Of a stretch of 64,000 bases of DNA, positions 51,404 to 60,849 are shown one piece after another. The notes below the pieces were generated by a model. That model ran no database searches, was not told the DNA's origin, and saw nothing but the letters and a program-made list of their open reading frames with translations. Position numbers and translations under genes: made by a program. The stretch is from Pseudomonadales bacterium (lineage in GTDB: Bacteria; Pseudomonadota; Gammaproteobacteria; Pseudomonadales; UBA5518), in NCBI GenBank assembly GCA_024234165.1, contig JACKOP010000001.1, forward strand, positions 744,001 through 808,000, written 5' to 3'. The first letter of the stretch is position 1; each line of letters starts with the position of its first letter.

Positions 51404-54142
51404 TCACTCCTGCTGCTCGAAGCGCAGCAACTCGGCCAGACGCCTTGATTCAGCCATCTCATCGTGGGGCACCAGGAGGTATTTCCACGGTTTGCCACCA
51501 ACGCTCCTGGCGTGATCCGAAGCGTACCGGCACCAGCGCACCGCCGCAGCAGCCTTGGCGACGACTTCGTCAGACTTCAGGTCGTCCCGCTTCTTGGTCT
51601 CGGCCAGGAGGATGAACGAATCCATCTCCACCACGAAGTCGGGAACGTATTCCGGTTGCTCGGTACCCAGCTTGTAAAAGATCTGGAACTGCCCCTTCGC
51701 GGGCTTGAACCACTTGCTGGCGTCGCGTTCGAGGATGACGGAGAAACGGCGCTCGGTGTCCGAGTCGAACTTCTGCAGCGGGTACAGGCACTTGCTGAAC
51801 CCGCCGAACAACATCGTCTTGATACGGCCAACGTCGTCCACGGTTTCGCGGTAGTGGCGCGGCGCTTGTCCCGCCGTGGCCGTGTAGTTACAGGGCTTGA
51901 GTTCCGTGAAGCCGCGACTGACCTGCACTTCAAACTCGGTCGCCTCCTCGAAGAAATGCGCCATCATCTGTGCGTGGATTTCATTGGCGATGGTCTTTCG
52001 TTGCCCATCCAGCACGTTGAGTGCATCGGGTTCTGACAGGTAGCTCTGCAGGTGCTTCACCATCTGGCCCGCGAGGTCGTAGAGCAGGTCGGCGTGGGTG
52101 AAGTAGTCGATGTCGTCGAAGTCCACCAGCGCGTGGACGATGTAGTCCTCCGGGCGCTGCTCCTTCAGGCCGATCTCCGCCGCCAGCGTGAACTGCTCGT
52201 TGGTGCGCAGCATCTGACCAATGATCTCGCGCTCACCCGGTTGCAGGCGAAACTGGCTCACGTCCAATGAGAACGAGCGAAAGCCGGTCGTCACCTCACC
52301 CTGGGGCACCACGGCGATGCGCGGAATGTCGATGGTCTGCTGCACCACGATCTCAGCGGCCTTGGCCACCACGGAAGACAGATCGAGCGCTGGAGCAGAT
52401 TCATCCACACCCGCCAGCAGGCTGCCCTGCAGTGGGCGCAAACGTTCCGCCACTTCAGCCTGAATAACCTGCTGCACTTCGGACGTGAGCAGTGCGCTGC
52501 TCGTTGGCACCAGATCACGCCTGACCTCGTACTTGGCAATGACCTCCATCACCATCCGCGCCGCCTGCTTCTCCGCCTCGGTGGTGAAGATCGGCGTTGG
52601 TGCTGGTTTTACCTCACCGCCATTGGCGGCCGCCGAGGCCGAATAAACTGCGGGCGCAGCGTCCATCAGACCAAGCAGCGTTGCTGCGCCCGATGCGACC
52701 TGCACGCTCACCTTCTTATCGTCGGCAGAAGGTGCATCCAAGATGACCTGGTTCAGCCGGATCGGCGAATCGCCACGGTTGGCCTCGTCGATGATTTCCT
52801 GAAACTTGTCGTGGGCAACGATGTTCAGGCGATCCACCGCCGCCACACCGGTGCGCTTGCCGTAGGGCAGGCGCAGGCCGCGCCCGATACTCTGCTCGAT
52901 CAGCGTGCGGGCATTGGCGGCGCGCAGCGGGACGATGGTGTAGAGGTTGGTCACGTCCCAACCCTCCTTGAGCTTGTTGACGTGAATCACGATCTCGGTC
53001 GGCTCGTCCACGCTCTCCACGGCCAGCAGGCGCGTGATCATCTCTTCTTCTTCCGCACCTGTGCGGCTGGAATCCACCTGGATCACCTTGCCCGCGTAGC
53101 GCCCCTCGTAAAACGCTTCCGATTCCAGAAGCGCCAAAAGTTGCCCCGCGTGCGTGGTATCGCGTGCGATGACGAGCATGAACGGCTTTACCGGCTTGAC
53201 CCCGTTCTCGCGGGCGTAGGTGAGCAACTCGACCTTGGTGGTCTCGTGCAGGCGCACGCCGTCTTCCAGCTTGGTCTTCTCGACTTCTTCCGGCGTGTGG
53301 TCACTGGCCTTGAAGTTGCGCTGGGTGACGACCGCCGGTTCCTTGACGAAGCCATCTTCCATCGCCCGCGCCAGCGGGTAGTCCATCACCACGTTCTTGA
53401 ACGGCACCGGCCCCTTGCCGGATTCCACGAACGGCGTTGCCGTCAGCTCCAGACCGAACAGCGGCTTCAGCTCGTTGATCGACCGCACCCCGGCACTGGC
53501 CCGATAGCGGTGCGATTCGTCCATCAACAGCACCAGGTCGGGCAGGTTCGCCAGGTGGTTGAAGTAGCTGTCGCCCAGCACCTCGCGCATCCGTTTGATG
53601 CGCGGCTCCTTGCCGCCACGCACTTCGGAATTGATCTTGGAGATGTTGAAGATGTTGACGCGCACATCGTGGGCAAAGCCCATCGACTGATCGTCCACCG
53701 CCGCACCGGTCTGGTCGTAGTTGTCGCCCGTGATGATCAGCGGCGCTTGCTGCGCGAACTCGGCGATGCCCTTGAGCACGTACTTGGGCGTGTTGCGCGT
53801 GAAGTCCGTGATCAGCTTGTTGTAGATGGTCAGGTTGGGTGCGAGCACGAAGAAGTTGTTGATGCCGTGTGCCAGATGCAGGTAGGCGATGAACGCGCCC
53901 ATCAGACGCGTCTTGCCCACGCCCGTGGCCAGCGCGAAGCACAGCGAGGGGAACTCGCGCTCGAAGTCTTCCAACGTCGGGAACTGCGCCTTCAATGTGG
54001 AAAGAATGGCGGCCACATCACGCTCATGGCCCAGCATTTCCGGCGCGGCATCCAGCGCCTGTTTCAATCTGGCCAGCGATTCAGCCTGCGGCGCGCGCAG
54101 CGACAAACGTCCGGTGATGTGGCTTTGTACGCGGGTGCTCAT
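51404..54142 (-). CDS. Type III restriction Res-like helicase-nuclease
   Basis: This 912-residue superfamily 2 protein has Walker A (LCFALATGVGKTRLMGAF, residues ~71-78), a DESH box (LVLLMDESHRYRAS, ~208-211), the SAT-type TATPF motif (LELTATPF) and motif VI (IEQSIGRGLRLPYGKR). A C-terminal PD-(D/E)xK-like nuclease has EYVPDFVVEMDSFILLAETK K. This is the Res subunit layout of type III restriction systems: ATP-driven translocation and cleavage with the Mod methyltransferase. It is the last gene of the five-gene unit; its ATG overlaps the DUF1016 stop by ATGA. Confidence 0.93.
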   Translation of the reverse strand: MSTRVQSHITGRLSLRAPQAESLARLKQALDAAPEMLGHERDVAAILSTLKAQFPTLEDFEREFPSLCFALATGVGKTRLMGAFIAYLHLAHGINNFFVLAPNLTIYNKLITDFTRNTPKYVLKGIAEFAQQAPLIITGDNYDQTGAAVDDQSMGFAHDVRVNIFNISKINSEVRGGKEPRIKRMREVLGDSYFNHLANLPDLVLLMDESHRYRASAGVRSINELKPLFGLELTATPFVESGKGPVPFKNVVMDYPLARAMEDGFVKEPAVVTQRNFKASDHTPEEVEKTKLEDGVRLHETTKVELLTYARENGVKPVKPFMLVIARDTTHAGQLLALLESEAFYEGRYAGKVIQVDSSRTGAEEEEMITRLLAVESVDEPTEIVIHVNKLKEGWDVTNLYTIVPLRAANARTLIEQSIGRGLRLPYGKRTGVAAVDRLNIVAHDKFQEIIDEANRGDSPIRLNQVILDAPSADDKKVSVQVASGAATLLGLMDAAPAVYSASAAANGGEVKPAPTPIFTTEAEKQAARMVMEVIAKYEVRRDLVPTSSALLTSEVQQVIQAEVAERLRPLQGSLLAGVDESAPALDLSSVVAKAAEIVVQQTIDIPRIAVVPQGEVTTGFRSFSLDVSQFRLQPGEREIIGQMLRTNEQFTLAAEIGLKEQRPEDYIVHALVDFDDIDYFTHADLLYDLAGQMVKHLQSYLSEPDALNVLDGQRKTIANEIHAQMMAHFFEEATEFEVQVSRGFTELKPCNYTATAGQAPRHYRETVDDVGRIKTMLFGGFSKCLYPLQKFDSDTERRFSVILERDASKWFKPAKGQFQIFYKLGTEQPEYVPDFVVEMDSFILLAETKKRDDLKSDEVVAKAAAAVRWCRYASDHARSVGGKPWKYLLVPHDEMAESRRLAELLRFEQQE

Positions 54143-55251
54143 TGCTCATCCCCCTCATCTTGGCTGCCAGTTATTCGAGGATTTCGAATAACTGCCTGCT
54201 CATCCTTTGCATCGTGTTCAGGCAGGCCATCGATCGCCTCCAGCTCGCTTTCCAATTCCTCCACCGTCGGCAAACTGGTGACCAGCGTTTCAGGCAGAGC
54301 ACGCACGAGTGCGTATTCGGCCACGCCAATCGGCTTGTCAATGCCGGATAGTGCATATTCCGCAACCGTCCGCTTCTTTGTCTTGCACAGCAGAAGGCCG
54401 ATGGTGGGCTTGTCGTCGGGTGCTTTGACCTGCTTGTCCACGGCGGTCAGGTAAAAGTTCAATTGCCCGGCATGTTCGGGCTTGAAGGCCGTGGCCTTCA
54501 GCTCTACCACGACATAGCACTTCAGGCGCGTATGGTAGAAAAGCAAGTCGATGAAAAATTCATCGTCCTCGATCTCCAGCCGAAATTGGCGCCCCACGAA
54601 GGCAAAGCCGCTACCCAACTCCAGCAGGAACCTGGTGATGTGCCGCACCAAGGCGTTCTCGATCTCGCGCTCGTGGGCGTCGTCGCCCAGACCGAGAAAG
54701 TCGAACAGATACGGGTCTTTCAACGTCTCGTGCGCCAGTTCCGAGTGCTGTGCGGGCAGACGGACATCAAAGTTGGTGATGGCCTGTCCCTGGCGTTCCA
54801 GCAGGCGGTTGCGGATGTGGAGCTCCAGCGTCGTGCGCGACCAGCCTTCCGCGATCGCCTTGCGGGCATACCATTCGCGGTCGGCGGGTTGAGCCTTGGT
54901 CAGAAGGGTGACGAGGTGGAACCACGGCAATTGGTCAGCAGGCTGCTGACCAAATCGGATGTCGGGGCAGTGCTCGGCGAAATAGCGCATGTATTTCACG
55001 TTGCTGCTGGAGAATCCCTTCATCTCCGGGAAGGCTTCGCGCAGGTCACGCGCCAGCCGCTCAATGACCTTGCTGCCCCAGCCCTGTCGGGCCTGCCGTT
55101 CCAGAATGTCCCGGCCAATCTGCCAGTAGAGGCGAATCAGTTCCGCATTCGCCGCCAGCGCCGCACGCTGGCGGGCTGCCGTCACGCGGGTCTTGAGATC
55201 GGTCAGCCAGTCGGCATAGTCCGGCGGGAAAGTCGCAATTTTCTTGCTCAT
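54139..55251 (-). CDS. DUF1016/YhcG-family PD-(D/E)xK nuclease
   Basis: The 370-residue product has a DUF1016 N-terminal domain (LIRLYWQIGRDILERQARQG WGSKVIERLARDLREAFP; SSSNVKYMRYFAEHCP; PWFHLVTLLTK). A C-terminal PDDEXK-type domain has Asp in DDEFFIDLLFYH and ExK in CYVVVELKATAFKPEHAGQL NFY. ATG 55251 overlaps the methyltransferase stop by ATGA; the frame further upstream is inside that gene. YhcG-like proteins occur widely in restriction and other defence loci, but their role is poorly defined. Here it could be an accessory or abortive nuclease guarded by the methyltransferase. Confidence 0.9.
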   Translation of the reverse strand: MSKKIATFPPDYADWLTDLKTRVTAARQRAALAANAELIRLYWQIGRDILERQARQGWGSKVIERLARDLREAFPEMKGFSSSNVKYMRYFAEHCPDIRFGQQPADQLPWFHLVTLLTKAQPADREWYARKAIAEGWSRTTLELHIRNRLLERQGQAITNFDVRLPAQHSELAHETLKDPYLFDFLGLGDDAHEREIENALVRHITRFLLELGSGFAFVGRQFRLEIEDDEFFIDLLFYHTRLKCYVVVELKATAFKPEHAGQLNFYLTAVDKQVKAPDDKPTIGLLLCKTKKRTVAEYALSGIDKPIGVAEYALVRALPETLVTSLPTVEELESELEAIDGLPEHDAKDEQAVIRNPRITGSQDEGDEQ

Positions 55252-56948
55252 GCCTCGCCCTCCCCAACACCGAACAAATCTGCTATGGGCGCGGTTCTTT
55301 TGGCTCGGCCTTTTCCGATGGTTTGCGGGGCAGGCGCTTGCGGCTCCGACTTCGCCATCGGCAGATTCGCCACATTCAGGCTGTAGTCGTCGTGGCCCCA
55401 TTCGCAGCGGGCCAGCACCATTTTCGGGATCTTCTTCAGCGTCAGGTTCGGCCAGCGCTCACCCGCCTGTGCGGCGCTCACACCGTGAAAGGCCGAGCAG
55501 CACACCAGGAGGCTTCGCTCGAAGCCCACTTCCTCGGACAGCGCCTGCAACTGCTCGGCGCTCAGGTTCTGCGTGGTGACGTAGATGAAGTCGCGCTCGC
55601 TGGAGTGGCCGTGCTGCCACCACTGCACCTCGGAGGGTGCGTAGTTGAAGCCTTCCAGCTTGGCGAGCGCCTCGGCCAGTTGAGCGGCGTTGTACTCCGG
55701 GTTGATGACCGGGTTGCCCCAGCAATCGTTGACGATCAGCGAAGGTGCGAGGCTGTAGTAGCGGAAACCGCCACCACCTTGCCAGCTCACCGCCTTTGAA
55801 ATACCGCCCGGATCCTCGCCGTCGATCACTTTCTTGAGACGCGGAATGATGTGCGTGTGGCAGTGCTCGCCCAGTTCGACCATGATCCAGCGGCGGCCCA
55901 TTTTTTGAGCAACTGCGCCAGTGGTGCCTGAGCCGGCGAAGGAGTCCAGCACGAGATCGCCCGGATCGGTGGCTAGGGCCAGGACTCGCTGAAGCAACTT
56001 CTCTGGCTTAGGTGTAGCAAATGGGTCGTCGGGATTGATCGCTTTGACCTCCTCCCGAGCCTCATGGTTGTTGCCAGCGTCGGTGTGCAACCAGATCGTA
56101 GGAGCAGGCGGAGCTGATAGCTTTAGGTCTCGCAAGAACGTCTTCCTGGAGGGTGATGCTGCGCCATCGCTCCCGAACCAGATTTCGTTGTTGCGATCCA
56201 TCTCACGCAGAGCGTCGGCTGGGAACCGTGGCGACGCACCGCGTGGAGGCGTCCAAACGACGCCATTCTTGAACGTGAATGAAAACGCTTGCTCCTTCTC
56301 TGAGCCGGTACGTTTGGCATACAGCGGCGTGGACTTCCACGGGCCTTTTGGATGGCTATCTGGATTACGGTACCGGGCATCCATTGCGGCCGTTCTCTCA
56401 AGTCGATTCGGCCGCCACGACTCCTTGACCTTTGTATAGATCAACACGTGGTCGTGGGTGTCTGCTAACCATTTGGCATCGTTCGAAATCGTGTACTTCT
56501 TTTGCCAGACGACGTTCGAGACGAAGTTGATTCGTCCAAACACTTCATCGCACAACACCTTCAAATAATGCGCTTCGTTGTCATCAATCGTGATCCACAA
56601 CGAGCCATCCTCGGACAGCAGGCGTCGGATGATCTCCAGTCGATCCCGCATCAGTCCCAGCCAAATCGAGTGTTCCAACCCATCATCGTAGTGCGTGAAA
56701 GCACTGCCGGTGTTGTACGGCGGGTCGATGAACACGCATTTCACCCGACCAGAAAACTCCTGCTCCAGCGCCTTCAGCGCCAGCAGGTTGTCCCCGAAGA
56801 TCAGCCGGTTGTCGAAGATGTCGTTCTCCGTCACGCGCTGCCTGGCGTGGTACGACTTGGCCGGGTCTTCGAGCAGGATGCGCGGCTCCAGCCTGGGGCG
56901 CTTGTCCTTGCCGATCCATGTGAGCTCTAGTTTTCTCTTGTCACTCAT
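55248..56948 (-). CDS. Type III-like DNA adenine/cytosine-N4 methyltransferase
   Basis: This 566-residue beta-class amino-methyltransferase has catalytic motif IV (CVFIDPPYNTGSAF, residues 75-79 DPPYN) before the SAM-binding motif I (LVLDSFAGSGTTGAVA, ~335-343), the order typical of Mod subunits. The target-recognition region is probably residues 150-290, between those motifs. A C-terminal domain (about 400-566) is specific to this subgroup. It pairs naturally with the Res-like protein two genes downstream. The unusual feature is the DUF1016 gene inserted between mod and res. Both ends overlap neighbouring genes by ATGA. Confidence 0.94.
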   Translation of the reverse strand: MSDKRKLELTWIGKDKRPRLEPRILLEDPAKSYHARQRVTENDIFDNRLIFGDNLLALKALEQEFSGRVKCVFIDPPYNTGSAFTHYDDGLEHSIWLGLMRDRLEIIRRLLSEDGSLWITIDDNEAHYLKVLCDEVFGRINFVSNVVWQKKYTISNDAKWLADTHDHVLIYTKVKESWRPNRLERTAAMDARYRNPDSHPKGPWKSTPLYAKRTGSEKEQAFSFTFKNGVVWTPPRGASPRFPADALREMDRNNEIWFGSDGAASPSRKTFLRDLKLSAPPAPTIWLHTDAGNNHEAREEVKAINPDDPFATPKPEKLLQRVLALATDPGDLVLDSFAGSGTTGAVAQKMGRRWIMVELGEHCHTHIIPRLKKVIDGEDPGGISKAVSWQGGGGFRYYSLAPSLIVNDCWGNPVINPEYNAAQLAEALAKLEGFNYAPSEVQWWQHGHSSERDFIYVTTQNLSAEQLQALSEEVGFERSLLVCCSAFHGVSAAQAGERWPNLTLKKIPKMVLARCEWGHDDYSLNVANLPMAKSEPQAPAPQTIGKGRAKRTAPIADLFGVGEGEA

Positions 56949-57781
56949 TTCAAAACCTTCTGTGCCGTGCCGGGCAAACGCTGCAAGGCAGGGTTGCCAA
57001 GCAGGGATTGCATTTGCGTGATGGCAATGGCGTTGAGTTGTTGCAGGCGTTCGGCAGGTGCGATGCCTTGGTGGATCAGCACTGCATTCAGACTTTCCAG
57101 ATTGGAGAGCACGACCAGTTGCTCCAGTGTGGCGCTGTCGCGCATGTTGCCGGTTTCATTTGGGTTGGCTTGCCGCCACTGGGCGGCGGTGTGACCAAAC
57201 AAGGCGACATTGAGCAAGTCTGCCTCCGTGGCATAGACCACGCTGGTTTGCGCCTGGCTCAAACGGCTGGGAATGAGATTTGCCTTGATGGCGTCGGTAT
57301 GGATTTTGTAGTTGACCTTGGCCAGTGTGCGCTGGAAGTTCCATTCCAGTGAGGTGGCGCGGGCTTCATCGTCCTTGAGGCGCTGGAATTCCTTGATCAG
57401 ATAGAGCTTGAACTCGGGGCTGATCCACATTCCGAATTCGAAGGCAATGTCCTTGTGGGCATAGGTGCCGCCGTAGCGTCCAGCCTTGGCCTGTAGCCCA
57501 ATGGCGCCCGTCTTCTCAACCCACTCTTTGACACTGAGCTTGTAGCTGTTCAGCCCTGCCTGGCTTCTAATTATGGCGAATTCGCCGGAATTAAACGCCG
57601 GGTTGAAGATGGATTCCCAAATGCCGAGAAACTCGACCGTGTTCCTGTTGCGCAACCAGTCCGAGATAAAAAAATCGCCATCTTTGGCTTTCAGCATGTC
57701 GGTCAGACAGATGTAGTCCTGACCCTGCCAGTCACTCACTGTTACCTGCGTGTCTTTCACGGTGATGATGCGGTTTTTCAT
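56945..57781 (-). CDS. KilA-N domain protein
   Basis: This 278-residue protein has an N-terminal KilA-N-type DNA-binding region: YICLTDMLKAKDGDFFISDW LRNRNTVEFLGIWE, then SYKLSVKEWVEKTGAIGLQA, then AHKDIAFEFGMWISPEFKLY LIKEFQRLK. A helical C-terminal half (RLSQAQTSVVYATEADLLNV) follows. KilA-N proteins come mainly from phages and large DNA viruses, but also occur in restriction islands. It may be a DNA-binding specificity or control factor for the unit. ATG 57781 overlaps the helicase stop by ATGA. The coding sequence is visibly more AT-rich than its neighbours, suggesting a separate origin. Confidence 0.9.
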   Translation of the reverse strand: MKNRIITVKDTQVTVSDWQGQDYICLTDMLKAKDGDFFISDWLRNRNTVEFLGIWESIFNPAFNSGEFAIIRSQAGLNSYKLSVKEWVEKTGAIGLQAKAGRYGGTYAHKDIAFEFGMWISPEFKLYLIKEFQRLKDDEARATSLEWNFQRTLAKVNYKIHTDAIKANLIPSRLSQAQTSVVYATEADLLNVALFGHTAAQWRQANPNETGNMRDSATLEQLVVLSNLESLNAVLIHQGIAPAERLQQLNAIAITQMQSLLGNPALQRLPGTAQKVLK

Positions 57782-60711
57782 TTCAACTCCCATTCGATGG
57801 CAAACAACACGCGCTCTTCCACCTGCTGCTGTAGCTGCGCTTCCAACTGGCCGATGAGGTCGTTGCGCTGCGCTTCGACTTCATCCTGCCGGATGAACAG
57901 TTCGCGGCGCAGCTTGCTGCGCTTGCCTTCCAGGTCGCGCTGGCGTTTCTGGTGCGCCAGCTTTTCTTCCAGCGTGGGCGAGGTCGCCGCCGTGCGACGC
58001 ACCTCCTTGATCTCGCGGTCGATCTCCTTGATCTCCTGCTCGAGGCCCAGCTTCAGGTCGTCCGCCCAGGCATCCAGCTTCTGCACTTCCTGTTCGAAGT
58101 AGCCGAGGTTGCGTTGATTGATCGCCCGCAGCAGTTCGACCTTTCGGCTTGCCACGTCGGCGACCAAGGTGGCGTTGCCCGCGTCGTTGAACAGGCCCGC
58201 CGGCAGCAAAGTCGCAGGCAGGCGCAACAGCTTCTCCGGGTCTTCTTCGGCGAGCGTGGCGCCCTCGTGTGTGGTGGCAGCCACCAGCAGATGCTGCTCC
58301 TGGTTGCCCAGGGCAGAAACTTCGATCAGCTTCAGCGTGAGCCACCCGGCCTTGCCGCGATACGGCTCCAAGGTGCTGACCTTGGTGCCATGTCCGTCGT
58401 AGTCGAACACCAGTTTGGCGTCGTCCAGCGCGCGGGTCTTGGCCTGCTGCGTGAGCCACAGCGCCAGCGGATGATTGATGCGGTACAGGTGGGCATCGCC
58501 GGATCGGCGCGGCAGTTCGTAGCGGCCTAATGGAATGGAAGCGCTGTCGATGCCTGAGCGTCCACTGGCTTCGATGCCGTCCGGCGTGCGCAGCAGGTCG
58601 AAGCCGTCGTTATCGAAGCGGGCGCAGTCGCCCAGTTCGGCCCGGCTCAGATCCATCAGCATCCGTTCGAAGCGGCTGCGGGCGCTGCGGCTGTCCTCGG
58701 CGCGGACGCGGAGCTTGTCCTGCACTTCCTCGTCGAAGTGCTCCAGCAGAATCCGGCGCGTCTTGACCATCGCTTCGCTGATTTCGCCCGCGAGGTCGAG
58801 CTGGAGCTGCTCGAAGCTGGCCTTGATCTCGCTCGGGTTCCGGCAGTTCTGGTAGATATCGGCGATGCGGCGCTCGAAGTCCACGCCGGAGCCAATCGCG
58901 CCGAGCACTTCGTCGCTGGCCCCGAACACGCCTTCGAACAGCTGGAACTTCTGCGCCAGCAGTTCGTACACGCGGGCATCTGCCTCGTTGCTGCGATCCA
59001 CGAAGTTGACCACCACCACGTCGTGCTTCTGCCCGTAGCGGTGGCAACGCCCGATGCGCTGTTCGATGCGCTGCGGATTCCACGGCAGGTCGTAGTTGAT
59101 GACCAGTGAGCAGAACTGCAGGTTGATGCCTTCGGCGCCCGCTTCGGTGGCGATCATCACCGTGCCACGTTCCTTGAAGTGCTCGACCAGTGCCGCACGG
59201 GTGTCGGCGGTCCTGGAGCCGGTGATGCGGTCGGTGCCTGCGTGGCGTTTGAGCCAGTCCTTGTAGGTGGCTTGCGCGCGGGAGTCGCTGTTGCTGCCGT
59301 TGAACAGGACGATGCCGTCGCCGTAGGGCCCAGCATAGGAAGATTGAGCCAACAGGCTCAGGAGGTAATCCTGCGTGCGCCTGGATTCGGTGAAGATGAT
59401 GGCCTTCCTGGCCGCGCCCAGGCGTTCCAGCTCCGCGAACGCCCTGTCGAGGGCGGTGAGCAGCGCCTTGCCCTTGGCGTTGTCGCGGATGCTGGTGGCA
59501 AGCCGCTTGAAGTGGCGCAGCTCGTCGATCTCGTTCGTGATGGCGGCGCGTTCCTCCTTGCTGGGCCCGGCCGCATCCGCTGCCGAGTCGTCCTCGCCAT
59601 CGACGAACTCCTCGGCGGTTTCATCCAGCGACTCGTAATCTTCGTCCAGCTCGTCCGCCAGATCGACCACGGGCGATGCGTCGAGCACGGCTTGCAGGCG
59701 TTTGGACATCGTTTCCAGCGCGCCCGCAATCGCGTGTGTGCTGGACGCCAGCAACTTCCAGAGGACGAGCGAGATCAACTGCCGCTGACTCTGCGGCAGC
59801 GCCTGCAGGTTGGGGCGGCGCAGGTACTCGGCGACGAGGCGAGAGAGCTCCTGTTCCTCGTTCGTCGGGGTGAACTCCTGCACGATGGCCTTGCGCGCCG
59901 TGTAGGAGACGTAGGGCTGCACCTGCTTGCGCAGGGTACGTTTGCAGACGGCGGCCAGCCGTTCGCGCAATGCACCGAGGGCTTGATCGCGGCCATTGGA
60001 GGTGAACTGCGTGCGGAAGCTGTCGAGGTCGCCGAAGACGCGGTCGTCGATGATGCTGACGAGACCATAGAGCTCCACCAGCGAGTTCTGCAAGGGCGTG
60101 GCCGTAAGCAGCACCTTGGAATGGACGTGCGCCATTGCCTCCTTGAGCGTCCTGGCGATGACGTTGCTGGTCTTGTAGACGTTGCGCAGGCGATGCGCTT
60201 CATCGAGAACGACCAGGTCCCATTCGATCTCCTTGATGTCGTTGGCCTTGGCCTTGGCGAACTGGTAGGAGCAGATGATCGGGCCCGTTTGTCGGTGAGG
60301 GGGCATCAGGAACGGGTTCTGCCGCTCCTGCTTGCGGATCGCGTTGTAGCTCCTGGTTTCGAGGATCAGCCCCTGCAGGCTGAACTTGTCCTGCAGTTCC
60401 TGATGCCACTGCTTGCGCAGGTTGGCCGGGACGATGATCAGAATCCTGCGCCGTCGCTCCGCCCAGCGTTGCGAGATCACCAAGCCCGCCTCGATGGTCT
60501 TGCCGAGGCCCACTTCGTCGGCCAGGATGACGCCGCGCGAAAGCGGATTGCGACAGGCGAAAAGGGCGGCATCGACCTGATGCGGGTTGAGATCGACCTG
60601 TGCATCCACCAGTGTCGAGGCCAGCGATTCCACGGTGTCGCCTGCCGCGCGGCGGGTGAGCAGCCACGCGACGTACCGGCTTTGATGCGGCGTCAGCAGT
60701 GGTTGCGTCAT
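57778..60711 (-). CDS. SNF2/RapA-type helicase (DrmD-like class)
   Basis: This 977-residue SF2 translocase has Walker A (GVILADEVGLGKTIEAGLVI), DEAH (WDLVVLDEAHRLRN), motif III (VLLTATPLQNS) and the helicase-C block (INYDLPWNPQRIEQRIGRCH RYGQ). A long C-terminal coiled region (LEQEIKEIDREIKEVRRTAA) follows. The N-terminus (LTPHQSRYVAWLLTRRAAGD) and the overall length resemble SNF2 helicases of phage-defence loci such as DrmD of class 1 DISARM. DrmA, DrmB and DrmC are absent here. ATG 60711 overlaps the stop of the upstream HTH frame by ATGA. It is the first full-length gene of the island operon. Confidence 0.93.
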   Translation of the reverse strand: MTQPLLTPHQSRYVAWLLTRRAAGDTVESLASTLVDAQVDLNPHQVDAALFACRNPLSRGVILADEVGLGKTIEAGLVISQRWAERRRRILIIVPANLRKQWHQELQDKFSLQGLILETRSYNAIRKQERQNPFLMPPHRQTGPIICSYQFAKAKANDIKEIEWDLVVLDEAHRLRNVYKTSNVIARTLKEAMAHVHSKVLLTATPLQNSLVELYGLVSIIDDRVFGDLDSFRTQFTSNGRDQALGALRERLAAVCKRTLRKQVQPYVSYTARKAIVQEFTPTNEEQELSRLVAEYLRRPNLQALPQSQRQLISLVLWKLLASSTHAIAGALETMSKRLQAVLDASPVVDLADELDEDYESLDETAEEFVDGEDDSAADAAGPSKEERAAITNEIDELRHFKRLATSIRDNAKGKALLTALDRAFAELERLGAARKAIIFTESRRTQDYLLSLLAQSSYAGPYGDGIVLFNGSNSDSRAQATYKDWLKRHAGTDRITGSRTADTRAALVEHFKERGTVMIATEAGAEGINLQFCSLVINYDLPWNPQRIEQRIGRCHRYGQKHDVVVVNFVDRSNEADARVYELLAQKFQLFEGVFGASDEVLGAIGSGVDFERRIADIYQNCRNPSEIKASFEQLQLDLAGEISEAMVKTRRILLEHFDEEVQDKLRVRAEDSRSARSRFERMLMDLSRAELGDCARFDNDGFDLLRTPDGIEASGRSGIDSASIPLGRYELPRRSGDAHLYRINHPLALWLTQQAKTRALDDAKLVFDYDGHGTKVSTLEPYRGKAGWLTLKLIEVSALGNQEQHLLVAATTHEGATLAEEDPEKLLRLPATLLPAGLFNDAGNATLVADVASRKVELLRAINQRNLGYFEQEVQKLDAWADDLKLGLEQEIKEIDREIKEVRRTAATSPTLEEKLAHQKRQRDLEGKRSKLRRELFIRQDEVEAQRNDLIGQLEAQLQQQVEERVLFAIEWELK

Positions 60712-60839
60712 TTCCGTCCCTTGGGCTTCGTCTCGTTCTCGTTGATGCGGGCGGCGATCCAGCGGTCCAGTTCGGAACGCCGGAAACGCCACGTTCCACC
60801 GAACTTGAACGCCGGAATCTCCCCGCCGGGCGCGCTCAC
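60708..60839 (-). pseudogene. Truncated excisionase-type (HTH_17) DNA-binding gene
   Basis: A short minus-strand frame ends KFGGTWRFRRSELDRWIAAR INENETKPKGRK and overlaps the helicase start (AAATGA). IPAFKFGGTWRFRRSELDRW I is the C-terminal half of MerR-like excisionase/HTH_17 domains. The N-terminal half with the recognition helix is missing, because the frame runs straight into the 3' end of copA, 11 nt away. GTG 60839 would give 43 residues but lacks an obvious ribosome-binding site. It was probably the first gene of the island operon and was cut when the island landed next to copA or was rearranged there. Confidence 0.75.
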
Positions 60840-60849
60840 ACGGGGTGGA

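Noticed and set aside
57778..60711. Calling the island a complete DISARM system because of the SNF2 helicase and methyltransferase
   Set aside because: No DrmA, DrmB or DrmC homologues are present; the resemblance is at the level of domain class only.
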